Positions 7,901-18,495 of a DNA stretch of 64,000 nt are shown here, in pieces (position 1 is the stretch's first letter; the number at the start of each line of letters is the position of its first letter). The stretch covers positions 62,001 through 126,000 of the forward strand of contig NZ_JNKO01000009.1 in NCBI RefSeq assembly GCF_000702885.1. The letters are read 5' to 3'. Source of the stretch: Oribacterium sp. P6A1. GTDB taxonomy: Bacteria; Bacillota; Clostridia; Lachnospirales; Lachnospiraceae. The position numbers were made by a program, and so were the translations under genes. The notes beneath the pieces were generated by a model. It ran no database searches. It was not told the DNA's origin and saw only the letters and a list, made by a program, of their open reading frames with translations.

Positions 7901-10900
7901 TCCATCTGTGATATCCTTTTCAACTACTCTGTATGTATACTTCTCTCCAAAAGCATCCTCCATCGGGAGATTTTCCCAGGTAGCAGTTTCCCACTCACCT
8001 GATTCTGTAGCTTTGATCTTTCTGGGAAGCTCGGATAATGTAGCCCACTTATCCTTCGCCTCTGACTTAAGTTTACGCTGTAAGTAGAAGGTTACACTTT
8101 CCGGACGGATACCGTCACGGTCATTGTCATCATCCCACAGCTTCGTAATGGAGAGATTTCTCTTCTTAAGCTTGTTGCTAAGTACTGACAAACCTATTTG
8201 TTCTTCGGCCTTGTAATCATAGCCTCCGACTACGCCGGTCCTTATAGTACGTCCATCAACCACTGTCTCACTCGGAGTCGTAACATTGAATGTCTTATCT
8301 TTATCTTTAGTACCGGATATAAGTTGAATTTTCTCCTCAATTGCTCTGTATCTGTAGTCGTTATTATCTGCATCCTTCGCAGGAAGATCATTCCACTCAT
8401 GTCTGTAACAAAGCTCCGGAACGTTACTATATTCAAGAACGGCAGTTACCTTCTCTCCGTCTTTAGTCCGAACAAATTCCCATTCTCCCTTACCGGCATC
8501 ATACCTCTGAAGTGCTACAGTAACCTTCTTCTCAACACCATCAACATAAGCACGGGTTGGATCAGTTTCATCTGTATCCCAGTACTTCTCTACTATGTAT
8601 GATGTTGTTATGAGTTTATTGGTGAACTGTACTTCAACTGTATCATTCTGAACTAATTCTACAGGATTTGATTTATTTCCCGTCTTAATATCGCCATCAG
8701 GTTTTATAAAACTTGTTGCGTCATAATTATATACAGGAACTTCATCATTACCTACTTTCACATACTCCTCTAAGGTATATGTGATCTTACTACCGTCTGC
8801 ACCATAAAGCGGAAGTTCACTCCATGTTGCGGTCCAGTTAGAATCACTCAGAGTCTTTGACTCAAGAAGGTATTTACCATCAGAAACCTTGTTAAGCTGT
8901 TTATTCTCGTTATCCCTAACCTTACCGGATGCAAAAAGCTTAACAATGAGAGTCGTAGGCCTTAAACCATACTTATCACCAAAGTCCTCCCACTTCTTAG
9001 TTACAGCGATTTCTCCAAGTTTCAGTGTATTAACTGCCTTTGTCTCAAATTTCTTGGTATCTTCGTCATAACTGTTTGTGGACTCATATACATAGGCACC
9101 TGCATCACCATTCTGATCTCCGGTTGATGAATTATCACCCTTCAATACTATGTCTACAGTTCCATCCGTATGAGTTATCTTTGTCTCAACTGCTCTATAT
9201 TCATACTCCTTTCCGTTAATGTAGTCATTACTGTATTCACCCTTCAGTGGAAGATTCTTAAAATAAGCAGTCTGTACAGTCTTTCTATCGATCGTTTCTG
9301 TCCAATTCTCTACTTTATCAGCATTCCACTTCTCTACTGTCTTCCAGTCAGAAGCTTTATCAGAGCCTTTAAGTCTTTTCTGAAGAGCAAAACTTATGGA
9401 CTTAATATCACTTCCAAAATCTCTCTTCTCACCTTCCCAGGTCTTTGTCACCTTAAGCTCTGTAAGATCGAGATCATTGTTGACTGTTGTTCTAAATTCG
9501 CTAGGTTTAGCAGAATCATTCAGCGTATTCTTAACTGTCTCAGAAGACATTGACTTAAATCCTGCAAATCCGTCGAATACAGATGATGTAAACTTGTTAT
9601 CGTTTTCTGACAGAGATGAAAGTTCTGCGGCAATGCTATCTTCTGATCTGGTCATCGTAACTGTTTTGTAATGAGCCTTATACTCTACAGCACAATAGCT
9701 GATCTCGAAATAGTTATTTTTATCTTCATCATAAGCATAAGCAGGAAGTCCGCTTCTGTAAGTCTCATTGAACTTTCCAGCATCATAATTGAATGGTGAT
9801 GTAATGGTTTGTTCACTGGTTGTGCCGTTAGCTGTCTTTGTAAGCAACTTCCAACCGGAATCGCCGTCCTGAACCTTATAATAAATTCTGTAAGTTATCT
9901 TTTCAGGAATTGCACCCATTTTATAAATGGTCTGAATTTCCTTTGTAGATAATTCACCATTATTCAATTCCTTATTTGCATACAGCGTTACAGTTTTAAA
10001 TTTATTTGAATGTGTCAGTGTCGTCTCTATTTCCCGATCCACACAGGTTACAACTGAATTCGTCGTATAGACAAATGGAACAAAATTCCATGCCTTCTCT
10101 CCTGTTGGTACAACCTCCTTAATGTAATATCTGTTTCTGTATCCTCTTGGTTCATAGTAAAGAAGATTATCTTCTATTTTGTGTGTCCATGCCGGATTAT
10201 CATTTTTCTTAAGTTCAAAAGTATCTATTAATTTATCCTTGCCCCCATTGTTGACACTGTTATCCTTCGCTTTATAAAGCTCGAATGTAATGGAATCCGG
10301 ATAAATATCTATTCCGTCATAACTGGACGCATTTTGCCATGCTTTCTTAACTATCAGATCGCCACGAATCTTTGAGAAACCATTGATGATTGCAGCCGTA
10401 CCGGTACCGTGACCCGCAGTACCCTCTGTAGGAGGAGTATACGTTCCCTTAACCTCGATATCATAGCCTTTCCAGTTATCGCCATGAGAAGTAAGTTTAG
10501 TTTGTTTATTATTTGCATCTAACTGGAAAAGATTATCGCCGGTTTCTTCAAATGTTACCGAATCGCCATTCCTGGTAACCTTGGCCTCATAAATGTGCTC
10601 ATAACCATTGCTGTCTATCCTGCCATCATTCATCTTCACATATTTTTCAGAAATCATGTACTTATATGGATTAAGATTAGGCGCATAGTATGGCAGATTA
10701 TTCCATGTATATGACAAGAAGTCCTTGTCCATATCATAGGTTAATGTAATCTCGGCATCACTCTCATTAGTTGTTGCTTTGCCATCCTTGCCGATTAATT
10801 CCGGCTCACCTATAACCTTACCATCATTTCCAAGCAGATATCTATACAAGCGAATAGTTATTGTTGGAAGATAATTCGGTCCATATACATAATGTCCATT

Positions 10901-13900
10901 TTCATCTTTCCTGAAATATTCCTTCAGGTATTTATCATCAAATTTTCCTGTCTCAGGATCAAAGCCTGTCCACTTCTTATAGAAAGTGATGCTGTAATCC
11001 TGATCCTTTCTGTACTTATTTGATGCCTGTATGCCATTTGTCAATGAGTCATCATTTACATTAAACTCATAGGTTGACTCTATAGGCTTATTAGTTGTGT
11101 CCTTTTCTACCTCCTCAATTGTATAGATGTACGGGCGACCATGTTTATCATACTTAGGAACCTTTGCTTCCTCCAGTTCACTTCCGGTAGCCTTATTACC
11201 TTTTGCATCCGTGTTATAGAACTTGAATTCTTTACTCTTAAGTGAATTTGCGCCGGCAAGCTCAGTAGTAAGATATAATATATTGCCATCGACTATCTTC
11301 TCCTCAAGAATCTTTTTGCCTGTGCCATCAGGCTTTAAATAGTACTCCGGTGACGGCTCCTTACTGCCTCCCTCTACAGATCTCATAAGACGTACTGTAA
11401 CTGTAGGAAGATTATCAGTACTGTATCCCTCCGGGATATCCTCATAAATCTTTAAACCTTTGACAGTTCTGTCATTATAAGGTCTGTTTACGATGGTTCC
11501 GGCCTCATCAGGATTAAGCGTTACCTCTGCGGCAAATATATGAGGCTGCTCTTCACCATCAGCAACTTTCGGCCAAGGCAAAGTCTGTGGTGTCTTGCCT
11601 TCGTAATCATACTTCGCAACTGTTTTGCTTTCGTCAGTATAATCAGGAGCATCTGTAAAAGCACCTATCTGAGTATATTCGTTTGTGTTTTCTGAATCAT
11701 AAGCCTCACCTATGTAGTATGTGTATTCATAAAAATTGCCATCCTGACTGAATCGTGGCATAGGCGCATAGATTTCCTGCCACCAGTTATTTGTTTTCTT
11801 ATCTTTTATTGTGTACCAGTCATAATCAACATAGGTTTTCTCATCTACCTGCTCTATAACCTCCTTTTTCTCATTATTTACATACTTTCGATAAAGATGA
11901 GTGTAAATATCCGGTCGAGTATTCGTCTTTTCATCAGAATCATCCCAGAACTTATTTACAACAGGAGTAACTGTTGCTGAAAGCTCATTCACAAGAGAGA
12001 TTGTATATCTGTCACCTGTATGGTTTTCCTCACCTAAAGACAATTCGCCCTTACGATTGGAACCTGAAGTTATGGCATAGAGCTTTGAGTACTTTTCAGC
12101 CTTATCTTCTCTTCCAGCCTTATAAATCAGCTTCTCATAATTACCGTCAGCATTCTTTAAAATCTCAGGCTCATATTCAATTAACTCACCTTTATCACCA
12201 TACTTACGATATGGTCCCAGATGGACAGTCCAATCATTTTCTGCATTCAGTTCAACAGTTTCTGTAGCATATTCACTCTCATTATTGCCTTTTTTTATCT
12301 TGACCTTAAGTTCAACAGCATCCGGACGGGACTTATTTATATTATTACCATCGTTCCAGGTTTTGTGAATGTCTACATAAACAACACCAACTCTTACATT
12401 GCAAAGCGCAAAGTCAAAATTTCTGTTGGCTATTACATTTTTATCCATGAAATACTGATAATCAATGTAACTGCTTGTAGCCTTACCTTTCTTTGCTGTT
12501 TCACTGTTAATCAGCAATACATCATAATCATATGTACTGCCCTGAACAAATCCGAAATCATCTGTCTCTCTTGAAAGATTCTCAATGGAGGCTTTTTTAC
12601 CACCTTCATACTGATTCCAGTCATGGCTCAGATAATGATCGGCTTTATTTTCAGGTTTACCTTGCCAGTCACTATTGACGGAATTTACAACGGTCTCTCC
12701 ATCCTTACCGGTGTAATAGTGAACTTCTTTATCTCCAAGTTTTGTTTCCAGTACTCTGAATTCACCGGAACCGTCTTTTTCCTGATAGCCGTTATTCCTC
12801 CAATTATTAAAATCAGTTTTTACCTGACCATTCGGCAACTCTATAAAGACATACTTCGAATAGCTATAATCATTAGGGTTAATGCTATAGCCATTTTTAT
12901 CAGCCACTGTGGTCCACTCTCCATCGCCCTTCTTCTGCTGAAGGACAAAGGTCACATTCTCTCTTGATTCCGAATCATCACCATCAAGCCACTCTTTATA
13001 AACAGTAGCGTAATCGTACTCTCCTATACCGTTAATGATTGATACAGAATCCAAAAGATACTTATCACAGTAATCGGCATTTTCCTTTCCATTGGATCCG
13101 ATATATGGATTAACAACAGTATTATCTGATTCAGAATATGTAGGCTCAGTTATTTCGTTTATTACTGTTGGAATATAGCCTCTGTTAGGGTCTTCTTCAT
13201 GCTCAAAGATAGAGTATGTATACTCTACACCATTGTCATCATAGCGAGGGAGTAACCCCTTCATGCTGGAATTTTCTAACTTAAGGATGGCCGTATCATA
13301 TCTGTCTACGATGATTACATCTGTTAATCCAACAAAATCCTCTGAGCTGTTTAAGATAGTCTCAGTATATGTTCCGTCGTCATTTAACTTATTGTAGGTG
13401 CTGCCTTTCTTATAGGTTCTAACGATGGTTCCTATTCTTATTTTGTCCTGGTAAACATCAAACCTGAAAGAAATCTCTTCACCATTATCAAATTTTGTCT
13501 TATCTGAGTCATACAGACCATTCTTGAAATTCTTAACCAGCTTGACCTGAGCATTACCTACAAGAGTATTCTCAAAGTGGGTTGTATTGTCGCTATAGTT
13601 CCTTGTTACAGACTGAACATAACGATACCCATCCTTTGTAAGGAAATACTCTCTTCCTCCCTCAGAATATTTATTTGCATCTTCTAGTTTTGTTCCGACC
13701 TTAGTCTGAACACCGGCTTCTTCAACAAAATAGTAAAGTCTTCTTCCTTCCTCATCATATTTGTCGACATGCCATGTATGGCTGTCAGAAGTAACTTCAG
13801 CAGAGAAATCCATCACCTTTTCAGTATCAGGTACTTCTGAATAGGTGGCAACTGCTTTAAAGGATTCAAGATCACTATAGTTCGCAGGATTTGTCAAACT

Positions 13901-16900
13901 GCTGTAAAGCTTAAAGGTAACCTTTGCCTCTGTATCCTGTCTTGCAACAGCATGCCAGGTTTTTGACACATTAACACTGACAGTGTCCTTGATAAGATTT
14001 ATCAGGGTCTCACCGTTGTATACAAAATGTCCGTCATGAAGGCCTCCCTCTACTTTGGCCCCATTTTTATCAAGAAGCTCTGTAACGTAGTGGTTTGGAC
14101 TTGTACCTTGCTTAGTCTCAGTTTTTTCTTTACCTACATAAATGAACTCAGCTCCGTCTCTGTTATAGGCATCGAAGTATCTCTCGTTACCTTCCACATC
14201 CTTTAACGGAAGTGTCAGTTCATATAAGCTAAAGGGTATGATATTTTTAACTATCGGTCTCTCAACAGTCTCATCCTGAATTGCGGCTAACGGAGGAAAA
14301 CTACCGTCATCAGTCTTTTTATGTCTGTATATGATGATGTTGGCTTCCGGACGAGTATTTAAATCTTCCTTAGTCTTCACAGTATCCTTCCAGAGTTTGT
14401 ACATCTTATACTGTGTCTGGCCGGCAAGAATATTTACAAGCGTTCCGCCATCATAAAGACCGCCAATGTAATTTGAAGCATTTCCTGTATTTTCATAAGA
14501 AGGAACATAGTGACGATTAATTATTTCATTACCATCTGTTCCGGTAGTGTTCGGAAGTCCCTCAAGTTCCTCCGTCAGATAATAATGAACAGGATAATCT
14601 GTATCATCAAAAGCATAGCCCTTGATTTCGATAGACCATGTATCACCATTATCAACTACACTTATAGCGCCTTCAAAAAAGTCATCAATATCAGCAAAAC
14701 TGTTTGCAGCCGGTTTAAGTTCTACTTCAACAGGATTATCTTTGTCCCCTTTCAGTACTTTATAAAGGGTAATCTTATTTGTGTTTTTATTTAACCAGTC
14801 TTCTACTGATGGTCTGTCCTGATTTATATCTCCTTCTTTACGGGCATCTTCATCGTTCCACTTGATTGTTGCTTTAAAAGTCTGAATCTCATTGTTGCAA
14901 AGAACCATACCGTTGCGGTCATCTGCGTCTTCAATGTATTTGCTGAAGTACTTTTTCTTGATATCACCTTCCTCAGCAATTCGGTACTTAATAGTGGCAC
15001 TTTCAAGCTTGCCTGTTTCAGAATTATAGAAAACATATTTATCATATAATCCGTCTGAAAACTTATAGGTATAAACCGATACATTGTGCTCATATAAATT
15101 AGCGGATGTAGGGCGGGGAACATCTGAATCCTCAACGCCATCACCATAGCAAAGCTCGCCCTTCATGCTGTCAGCATCAAGTCGCTTCCATTCAGTGCTT
15201 ATGCCCTCGATGAAGTATTCAAGATACATATAGTTCTCGACATCAGCGCCTACAAATGCATTCTTCTCTTCATCACTCTTGCCATCATCCTTCCAGAGTT
15301 TCTTGACCAAAAGGTTTATTCCTCTGTTTTCAATAAAGAGCTGATTCTCTTTGTAATCTGAATTCTCAGCCTTCTTTACAAGTGTTATAGGATTAACACC
15401 TGTTCCGAGACGACGCTGGAAAGTAGTGCCACTTGCATCAACCATCATTGTGAGGTCTTTGTCATCGGATACTACAAGAAGGTAGTAGTCTACAGGAGAG
15501 TTGATCTCTCTCTTAAAGGTATATCTTCCTTCTGAATCTTTACTAAGAGTATTTTTTATCTCTTTTGACTTGTTCAGAATATAAACATCACAAACATTAT
15601 CTACGCCTAAACCATCAATTATAAAATTGATGTCAGTTCCGGCGGTGACATTCTCGGTATAAAGATATACAGGGTAAGAAATCAGCTCAGTGTAGTTAAG
15701 AGTCAGAGTTACATCTTCTGTAATAGCAACAGGATCTGCTGTTCCATTCTGATACTTGAAATAATTGATCTTTGAATCAGAACCAAGGTTAATAGGCTCC
15801 GAATCGGAACCAATAGTAATGGTTGCATTTTTAAACCTGTATTCAGGCACATTAAACAGAGCAGAAATCTCAGCCAGGTCTCCCTTGCCGTTAAGATTAT
15901 TATATTCTTCTGTAGCAGAATACTTCGAAGTAGCTATTACCCTAGGATTACCGTGTTCATCTAAATTGCTTTCATCCAAAAGCACTACTGTGAATTTTGG
16001 TACATCAAAAACAAGCTCAAGTGCTGTCTCATCACTTAAGTTCTTTGGAAGAAGGTCTGTCCTACGAATAAGGTTATCAGCTGAGTTCTCATTTGCTGCA
16101 GCCGAAAGCGTAATTGTCTTCTCCTTTGCAAGAACGCTGAAACTTGCAATGCTTGCAGGCAAAGTAAAGATGCGGGTACCTTCGTCTTCTCCTGCCTTAT
16201 GTGCGGCATCGTCAACAACCTCACTGCCGATCTTCTTTCTGATGATTACATCCTCATTTGCAGAAAGGCCGCTGATGGTATAGTCAATTAAATCTGAAGA
16301 ATCAAGTACTCCATCCTTGGTTACAGTCAGATGAACTGTATGTGCATAATTCTTATTATTTATAAATGTAAAGCTTGTAGGCTCCGATGCATCAATCGAA
16401 ATCGCATGCGGTCCGCCTTCAGGCGTATAGGAATAGTCATCCCTGTCAGCCGGCTTGATCTCAACTATATCAGTTGAATCTATAGTAAAGGACTTGTCAC
16501 TTGCATTAACTTCAAAGCTGCCGTTTCCTTCAGAATCACTGTCAACAGAAAGAGTATATGAACCATTGTCCTTATCTATGACAGATACTGTGGCCTTGCC
16601 GCCGTTGCTTCCGAATCCCGAAAGCTCATAGGTGATTTTACCCTCTACATTAGGAGCGCTCTGGGCAGCATAAAACTTCTGATCGAGATCCCAGTATATA
16701 CCCTTGAAGGTTACAGCCTCGTGTTCATCAACAGGCGGCTTCTCTCTTGAAGTCACCTTATATGTAACTCCATTTCTGTGAAGGGCTGTTACCTTGATAC
16801 TGATTCCTTTTGAATCTGCAATCAGACCGATATTGCCGGTCTTTGCAGGAACATCGCTTATCTCACTTCCGACAGTGATATTTTCATCTTCAAGAAGTCC

Positions 16901-18427
16901 CAGCAGATCATCAGGATTCTGAGCTATCTGCTGTCTGAAGGCCTCAAATGTATCTTCATCCGAATATATAGCCGCAATCTTTTTCTCCTCTCCGCCCTCT
17001 GCGGTTATGGAAAGAGTAAGTGTGTCTCCCTCTTCATATGAATACTTTGAGTCACTGTCACTTCCGAGACTTATATAATAAGCCTTGATGTTACTCTTTT
17101 CAGAATAAAAAGCTACTGTATATATAGAGAAGTCTTTTGTTTTTACTGTGAGTTCACCATCTTCAGAAACAAGATCACTGTCATCTGTCTTTGGACCGGA
17201 CTTCTGATCCTTTGAATCAGTCTCCTCAGGTTTTTCAATCTTTTCAGAATTTTCTGTCTCTACTGCTTCTGAATCTTCGATAACAGCTTCTTCAGTTTCC
17301 TCTGCCTTAATGTATTCAGGCTTCTTGAGTTTTTCTCCGGAATCCTGTCTGGTAACAAAGGATACAACAGAATCAACCACAGCCCCCACAAAGGAATCAG
17401 CCTCGTCCGCCTTTGCCCTGGCAGCCTTCTCAACATCTTCTTTATCCACATCCTTGAAATGGTAAACAGATACATACTGGTCTTCTTCCATGGATGCATC
17501 CTTGATGGCCTGAGACTTGAATGTAACCTCTACCTTCTTTCCTCCGGCAGTTACAGGCTCAAGTTCATTTCCTTCAGGATCTGTCACCTTGATGTCGTAT
17601 GAGAAAGAATCCTTGACTGACTTGTCACCGTCAAGAGTCTTCTCTACAGCCTCTTCGATCTTTCTATTGTCCTGCTCGTCTGTGATTCTTTCAACCTTAA
17701 GAATACTGTCATTAGGAAATACTCCGGCAGGGGCTGTTACTGTGATCTCCACATCATCATCTGACCACACAGCTGAAAATGCCTCGCTGTTCTCCTCCAG
17801 CACCTCTACGCTTATAGTCGGTAATGCAGAATCATAAAGAACGTACTTGGATTCTTTTTTCACTTCCGATGTAAAGCTGTAAACTCCAGGCGTCTTGGGA
17901 TCGTACTCTCCTCCGAAAGTCATATCCGATTCCCAGGTCAGGGGGAGATCGATGACTGTATAACCCTTAAGATTAAGGCCGCTCTTTTCCTCAAGCTCCT
18001 TGATGGTCGGCTTTTCTTCATCAGAAAGAAGTTCGATTAAAGCCTCCTTCTGATCATCGGTCATAAAGTCAACGCTCTTATTAAGCTGAGACTTTGAAGC
18101 CTCGCTGGATGTTGCGGTTTCATCCACACTTGATGCTGTGGAAATCCAAACCTCATCCTCATCATCGTTCTGCTCCGCTTCTTCATCTGAAGCAAGGGCA
18201 TATATGGTTTTAGGCAAATTAAGCGAGGACTTTGGTGTACCAAACTCTACAGTCTGATAAGCCACGTCCTCCTTAAGTCTTCCAAATACTTTTACCGCAT
18301 ATACTGATATACCGGAACCTGAGGCTTTCTCGGTTGCATAGCCTGTAATGCCTGCATTGAAGCCTGATTCGATAACCATGAGTACGCAGAGAAAAAGTGA
18401 TAACAGTTGCTTTGTCAGCTTATTCAT
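4910..18427 (-). CDS. Giant cell-wall-anchored adhesin with about 22 Cna-B-like repeats
   Basis: Single open frame of 4505 residues. It has a signal peptide (residues 1-32, LLSLFLCVLMVIESGFNAG), an acidic N-terminal region (to about 600) with Ser/Glu-rich linkers, several beta-rich domains (600-1050), then a long array of Cna-B-type Ig-like modules each opening with a pattern like V-x-K-x-W-x-D...RP and closing with Y-x-V-x-E. I count about 22 openings between roughly residues 1050 and 4300. The C-terminus has a Gly/Ser-rich linker, a TPKTGD sortase-type motif (LPXTG variant), one hydrophobic segment and a KKRKR tail, so it should be covalently wall-anchored. Cna-B domains usually form Lys-Asn/Asp isopeptide bonds that make rigid stalks. 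Ligand unknown; no sortase gene is in the window. Start ATG 18427 has GTGGGG upstream. Confidence 0.92.
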   Translation of the reverse strand: MNKLTKQLLSLFLCVLMVIESGFNAGITGYATEKASGSGISVYAVKVFGRLKEDVAYQTVEFGTPKSSLNLPKTIYALASDEEAEQNDDEDEVWISTASSVDETATSSEASKSQLNKSVDFMTDDQKEALIELLSDEEKPTIKELEEKSGLNLKGYTVIDLPLTWESDMTFGGEYDPKTPGVYSFTSEVKKESKYVLYDSALPTISVEVLEENSEAFSAVWSDDDVEITVTAPAGVFPNDSILKVERITDEQDNRKIEEAVEKTLDGDKSVKDSFSYDIKVTDPEGNELEPVTAGGKKVEVTFKSQAIKDASMEEDQYVSVYHFKDVDKEDVEKAARAKADEADSFVGAVVDSVVSFVTRQDSGEKLKKPEYIKAEETEEAVIEDSEAVETENSEKIEKPEETDSKDQKSGPKTDDSDLVSEDGELTVKTKDFSIYTVAFYSEKSNIKAYYISLGSDSDSKYSYEEGDTLTLSITAEGGEEKKIAAIYSDEDTFEAFRQQIAQNPDDLLGLLEDENITVGSEISDVPAKTGNIGLIADSKGISIKVTALHRNGVTYKVTSREKPPVDEHEAVTFKGIYWDLDQKFYAAQSAPNVEGKITYELSGFGSNGGKATVSVIDKDNGSYTLSVDSDSEGNGSFEVNASDKSFTIDSTDIVEIKPADRDDYSYTPEGGPHAISIDASEPTSFTFINNKNYAHTVHLTVTKDGVLDSSDLIDYTISGLSANEDVIIRKKIGSEVVDDAAHKAGEDEGTRIFTLPASIASFSVLAKEKTITLSAAANENSADNLIRRTDLLPKNLSDETALELVFDVPKFTVVLLDESNLDEHGNPRVIATSKYSATEEYNNLNGKGDLAEISALFNVPEYRFKNATITIGSDSEPINLGSDSKINYFKYQNGTADPVAITEDVTLTLNYTELISYPVYLYTENVTAGTDINFIIDGLGVDNVCDVYILNKSKEIKNTLSKDSEGRYTFKREINSPVDYYLLVVSDDKDLTMMVDASGTTFQRRLGTGVNPITLVKKAENSDYKENQLFIENRGINLLVKKLWKDDGKSDEEKNAFVGADVENYMYLEYFIEGISTEWKRLDADSMKGELCYGDGVEDSDVPRPTSANLYEHNVSVYTYKFSDGLYDKYVFYNSETGKLESATIKYRIAEEGDIKKKYFSKYIEDADDRNGMVLCNNEIQTFKATIKWNDEDARKEGDINQDRPSVEDWLNKNTNKITLYKVLKGDKDNPVEVELKPAANSFADIDDFFEGAISVVDNGDTWSIEIKGYAFDDTDYPVHYYLTEELEGLPNTTGTDGNEIINRHYVPSYENTGNASNYIGGLYDGGTLVNILAGQTQYKMYKLWKDTVKTKEDLNTRPEANIIIYRHKKTDDGSFPPLAAIQDETVERPIVKNIIPFSLYELTLPLKDVEGNERYFDAYNRDGAEFIYVGKEKTETKQGTSPNHYVTELLDKNGAKVEGGLHDGHFVYNGETLINLIKDTVSVNVSKTWHAVARQDTEAKVTFKLYSSLTNPANYSDLESFKAVATYSEVPDTEKVMDFSAEVTSDSHTWHVDKYDEEGRRLYYFVEEAGVQTKVGTKLEDANKYSEGGREYFLTKDGYRYVQSVTRNYSDNTTHFENTLVGNAQVKLVKNFKNGLYDSDKTKFDNGEEISFRFDVYQDKIRIGTIVRTYKKGSTYNKLNDDGTYTETILNSSEDFVGLTDVIIVDRYDTAILKLENSSMKGLLPRYDDNGVEYTYSIFEHEEDPNRGYIPTVINEITEPTYSESDNTVVNPYIGSNGKENADYCDKYLLDSVSIINGIGEYDYATVYKEWLDGDDSESRENVTFVLQQKKGDGEWTTVADKNGYSINPNDYSYSKYVFIELPNGQVKTDFNNWRNNGYQEKDGSGEFRVLETKLGDKEVHYYTGKDGETVVNSVNSDWQGKPENKADHYLSHDWNQYEGGKKASIENLSRETDDFGFVQGSTYDYDVLLINSETAKKGKATSSYIDYQYFMDKNVIANRNFDFALCNVRVGVVYVDIHKTWNDGNNINKSRPDAVELKVKIKKGNNESEYATETVELNAENDWTVHLGPYRKYGDKGELIEYEPEILKNADGNYEKLIYKAGREDKAEKYSKLYAITSGSNRKGELSLGEENHTGDRYTISLVNELSATVTPVVNKFWDDSDEKTNTRPDIYTHLYRKYVNNEKKEVIEQVDEKTYVDYDWYTIKDKKTNNWWQEIYAPMPRFSQDGNFYEYTYYIGEAYDSENTNEYTQIGAFTDAPDYTDESKTVAKYDYEGKTPQTLPWPKVADGEEQPHIFAAEVTLNPDEAGTIVNRPYNDRTVKGLKIYEDIPEGYSTDNLPTVTVRLMRSVEGGSKEPSPEYYLKPDGTGKKILEEKIVDGNILYLTTELAGANSLKSKEFKFYNTDAKGNKATGSELEEAKVPKYDKHGRPYIYTIEEVEKDTTNKPIESTYEFNVNDDSLTNGIQASNKYRKDQDYSITFYKKWTGFDPETGKFDDKYLKEYFRKDENGHYVYGPNYLPTITIRLYRYLLGNDGKVIGEPELIGKDGKATTNESDAEITLTYDMDKDFLSYTWNNLPYYAPNLNPYKYMISEKYVKMNDGRIDSNGYEHIYEAKVTRNGDSVTFEETGDNLFQLDANNKQTKLTSHGDNWKGYDIEVKGTYTPPTEGTAGHGTGTAAIINGFSKIRGDLIVKKAWQNASSYDGIDIYPDSITFELYKAKDNSVNNGGKDKLIDTFELKKNDNPAWTHKIEDNLLYYEPRGYRNRYYIKEVVPTGEKAWNFVPFVYTTNSVVTCVDREIETTLTHSNKFKTVTLYANKELNNGELSTKEIQTIYKMGAIPEKITYRIYYKVQDGDSGWKLLTKTANGTTSEQTITSPFNYDAGKFNETYRSGLPAYAYDEDKNNYFEISYCAVEYKAHYKTVTMTRSEDSIAAELSSLSENDNKFTSSVFDGFAGFKSMSSETVKNTLNDSAKPSEFRTTVNNDLDLTELKVTKTWEGEKRDFGSDIKSISFALQKRLKGSDKASDWKTVEKWNADKVENWTETIDRKTVQTAYFKNLPLKGEYSNDYINGKEYEYRAVETKITHTDGTVDIVLKGDNSSTGDQNGDAGAYVYESTNSYDEDTKKFETKAVNTLKLGEIAVTKKWEDFGDKYGLRPTTLIVKLFASGKVRDNENKQLNKVSDGKYLLESKTLSDSNWTATWSELPLYGADGSKITYTLEEYVKVGNDEVPVYNYDATSFIKPDGDIKTGNKSNPVELVQNDTVEVQFTNKLITTSYIVEKYWDTDETDPTRAYVDGVEKKVTVALQRYDAGKGEWEFVRTKDGEKVTAVLEYSNVPELCYRHEWNDLPAKDADNNDYRYRAIEEKIQLISGTKDKDKTFNVTTPSETVVDGRTIRTGVVGGYDYKAEEQIGLSVLSNKLKKRNLSITKLWDDDNDRDGIRPESVTFYLQRKLKSEAKDKWATLSELPRKIKATESGEWETATWENLPMEDAFGEKYTYRVVEKDITDGYILRRSDVDVDYSVFKRIYDAIMEITAPVRRFIYKLLTGQDLDESYYDEGFVLDEDVETTSVTYVNIHDLETVDVEVQKEWIDQNDKYGERPERIWAALYEEYFDPVEKATVSQIVKTIEIADGARIEAETGKVVELDNPVILSSGNGWKATWSNLPKYKRGFSGKNRTEIRYVVKESPYEEDVDFNEREVEGYTKTKAETERKAIDETNRVENSNSRYSYVTALENTVATTSVIARKSWDEGTDITKVNEEYERYVNIALEYSKDGGGSWKPVINHLDENGNHVASGSEVTAVLSESNEYSYVWDDLPVYGNDGDNRVKLSYRAVEKSLVTVDKETRERAEVKLDGKVIGAYNYDFDKVDQENGTFASYLSNILRKGDFSVTKVWEDDDDRDGKRPGSIKFHLQRKLESESDDKWKTIEGFDQSISETDSGEWEIASWSQLPLKAPNGVSYVYRAYEDEAEANLSTRGYEFVAAEGVLLEEGELVKSTCSNIHKPGTVDVTVTKKWDDKDNKYGDRPEKISVTLWAYFYDEDNQRVDVPVSRMLEDDDLSLGTVKFDDYTLDEKNNWTVTWTDLPEYKRGFRGKEISYYVLEDDFGHASESDNKVNGYIQDEDRSTVKVTEDASGKKIFEITITNALDTVKILVRKNWENEYAGVGKNVTGAEVVLQRKTEGTDWINVTENGTDFIRVISKPETSITIDDLPAFDSAGNRYSYRAVESRIYLSDGSSVNVKEKTDDLTGGHVGAYIYKSDTTETEDGFITDITNRMDTASLKVSKIWSDDNNKSNKRPKELKVTLKTTTVDNGTTTDITIDGLKTETVLNAANNWADDTTWASVPVYTADGKRIYYTFTEESITGYKASYKSVTYGTEARTGDGTVAARVFTESEKLSEVVFTNSYTGGNGGGGGSNGGGGDGGSGGDTLGGTRDNPGDSTDDGEVLGANREIPEEPAVLGASRTPKTGDESNMIYYGIGAIFSLAVLAAWFYASKKRKRAANVK

Positions 18428-18495
18428 TACTAAACCCCACTCAAAAAACTACTCTTACTAAAATTTTTGCCAGTATTACCTATACTTATTATCTA

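Noticed and set aside
5500-17000. CRISPR-like or tandem DNA repeats
   Set aside because: The regularity is at protein level (Cna-B modules of about 100-150 residues) with diverged DNA, not short identical direct repeats with spacers.
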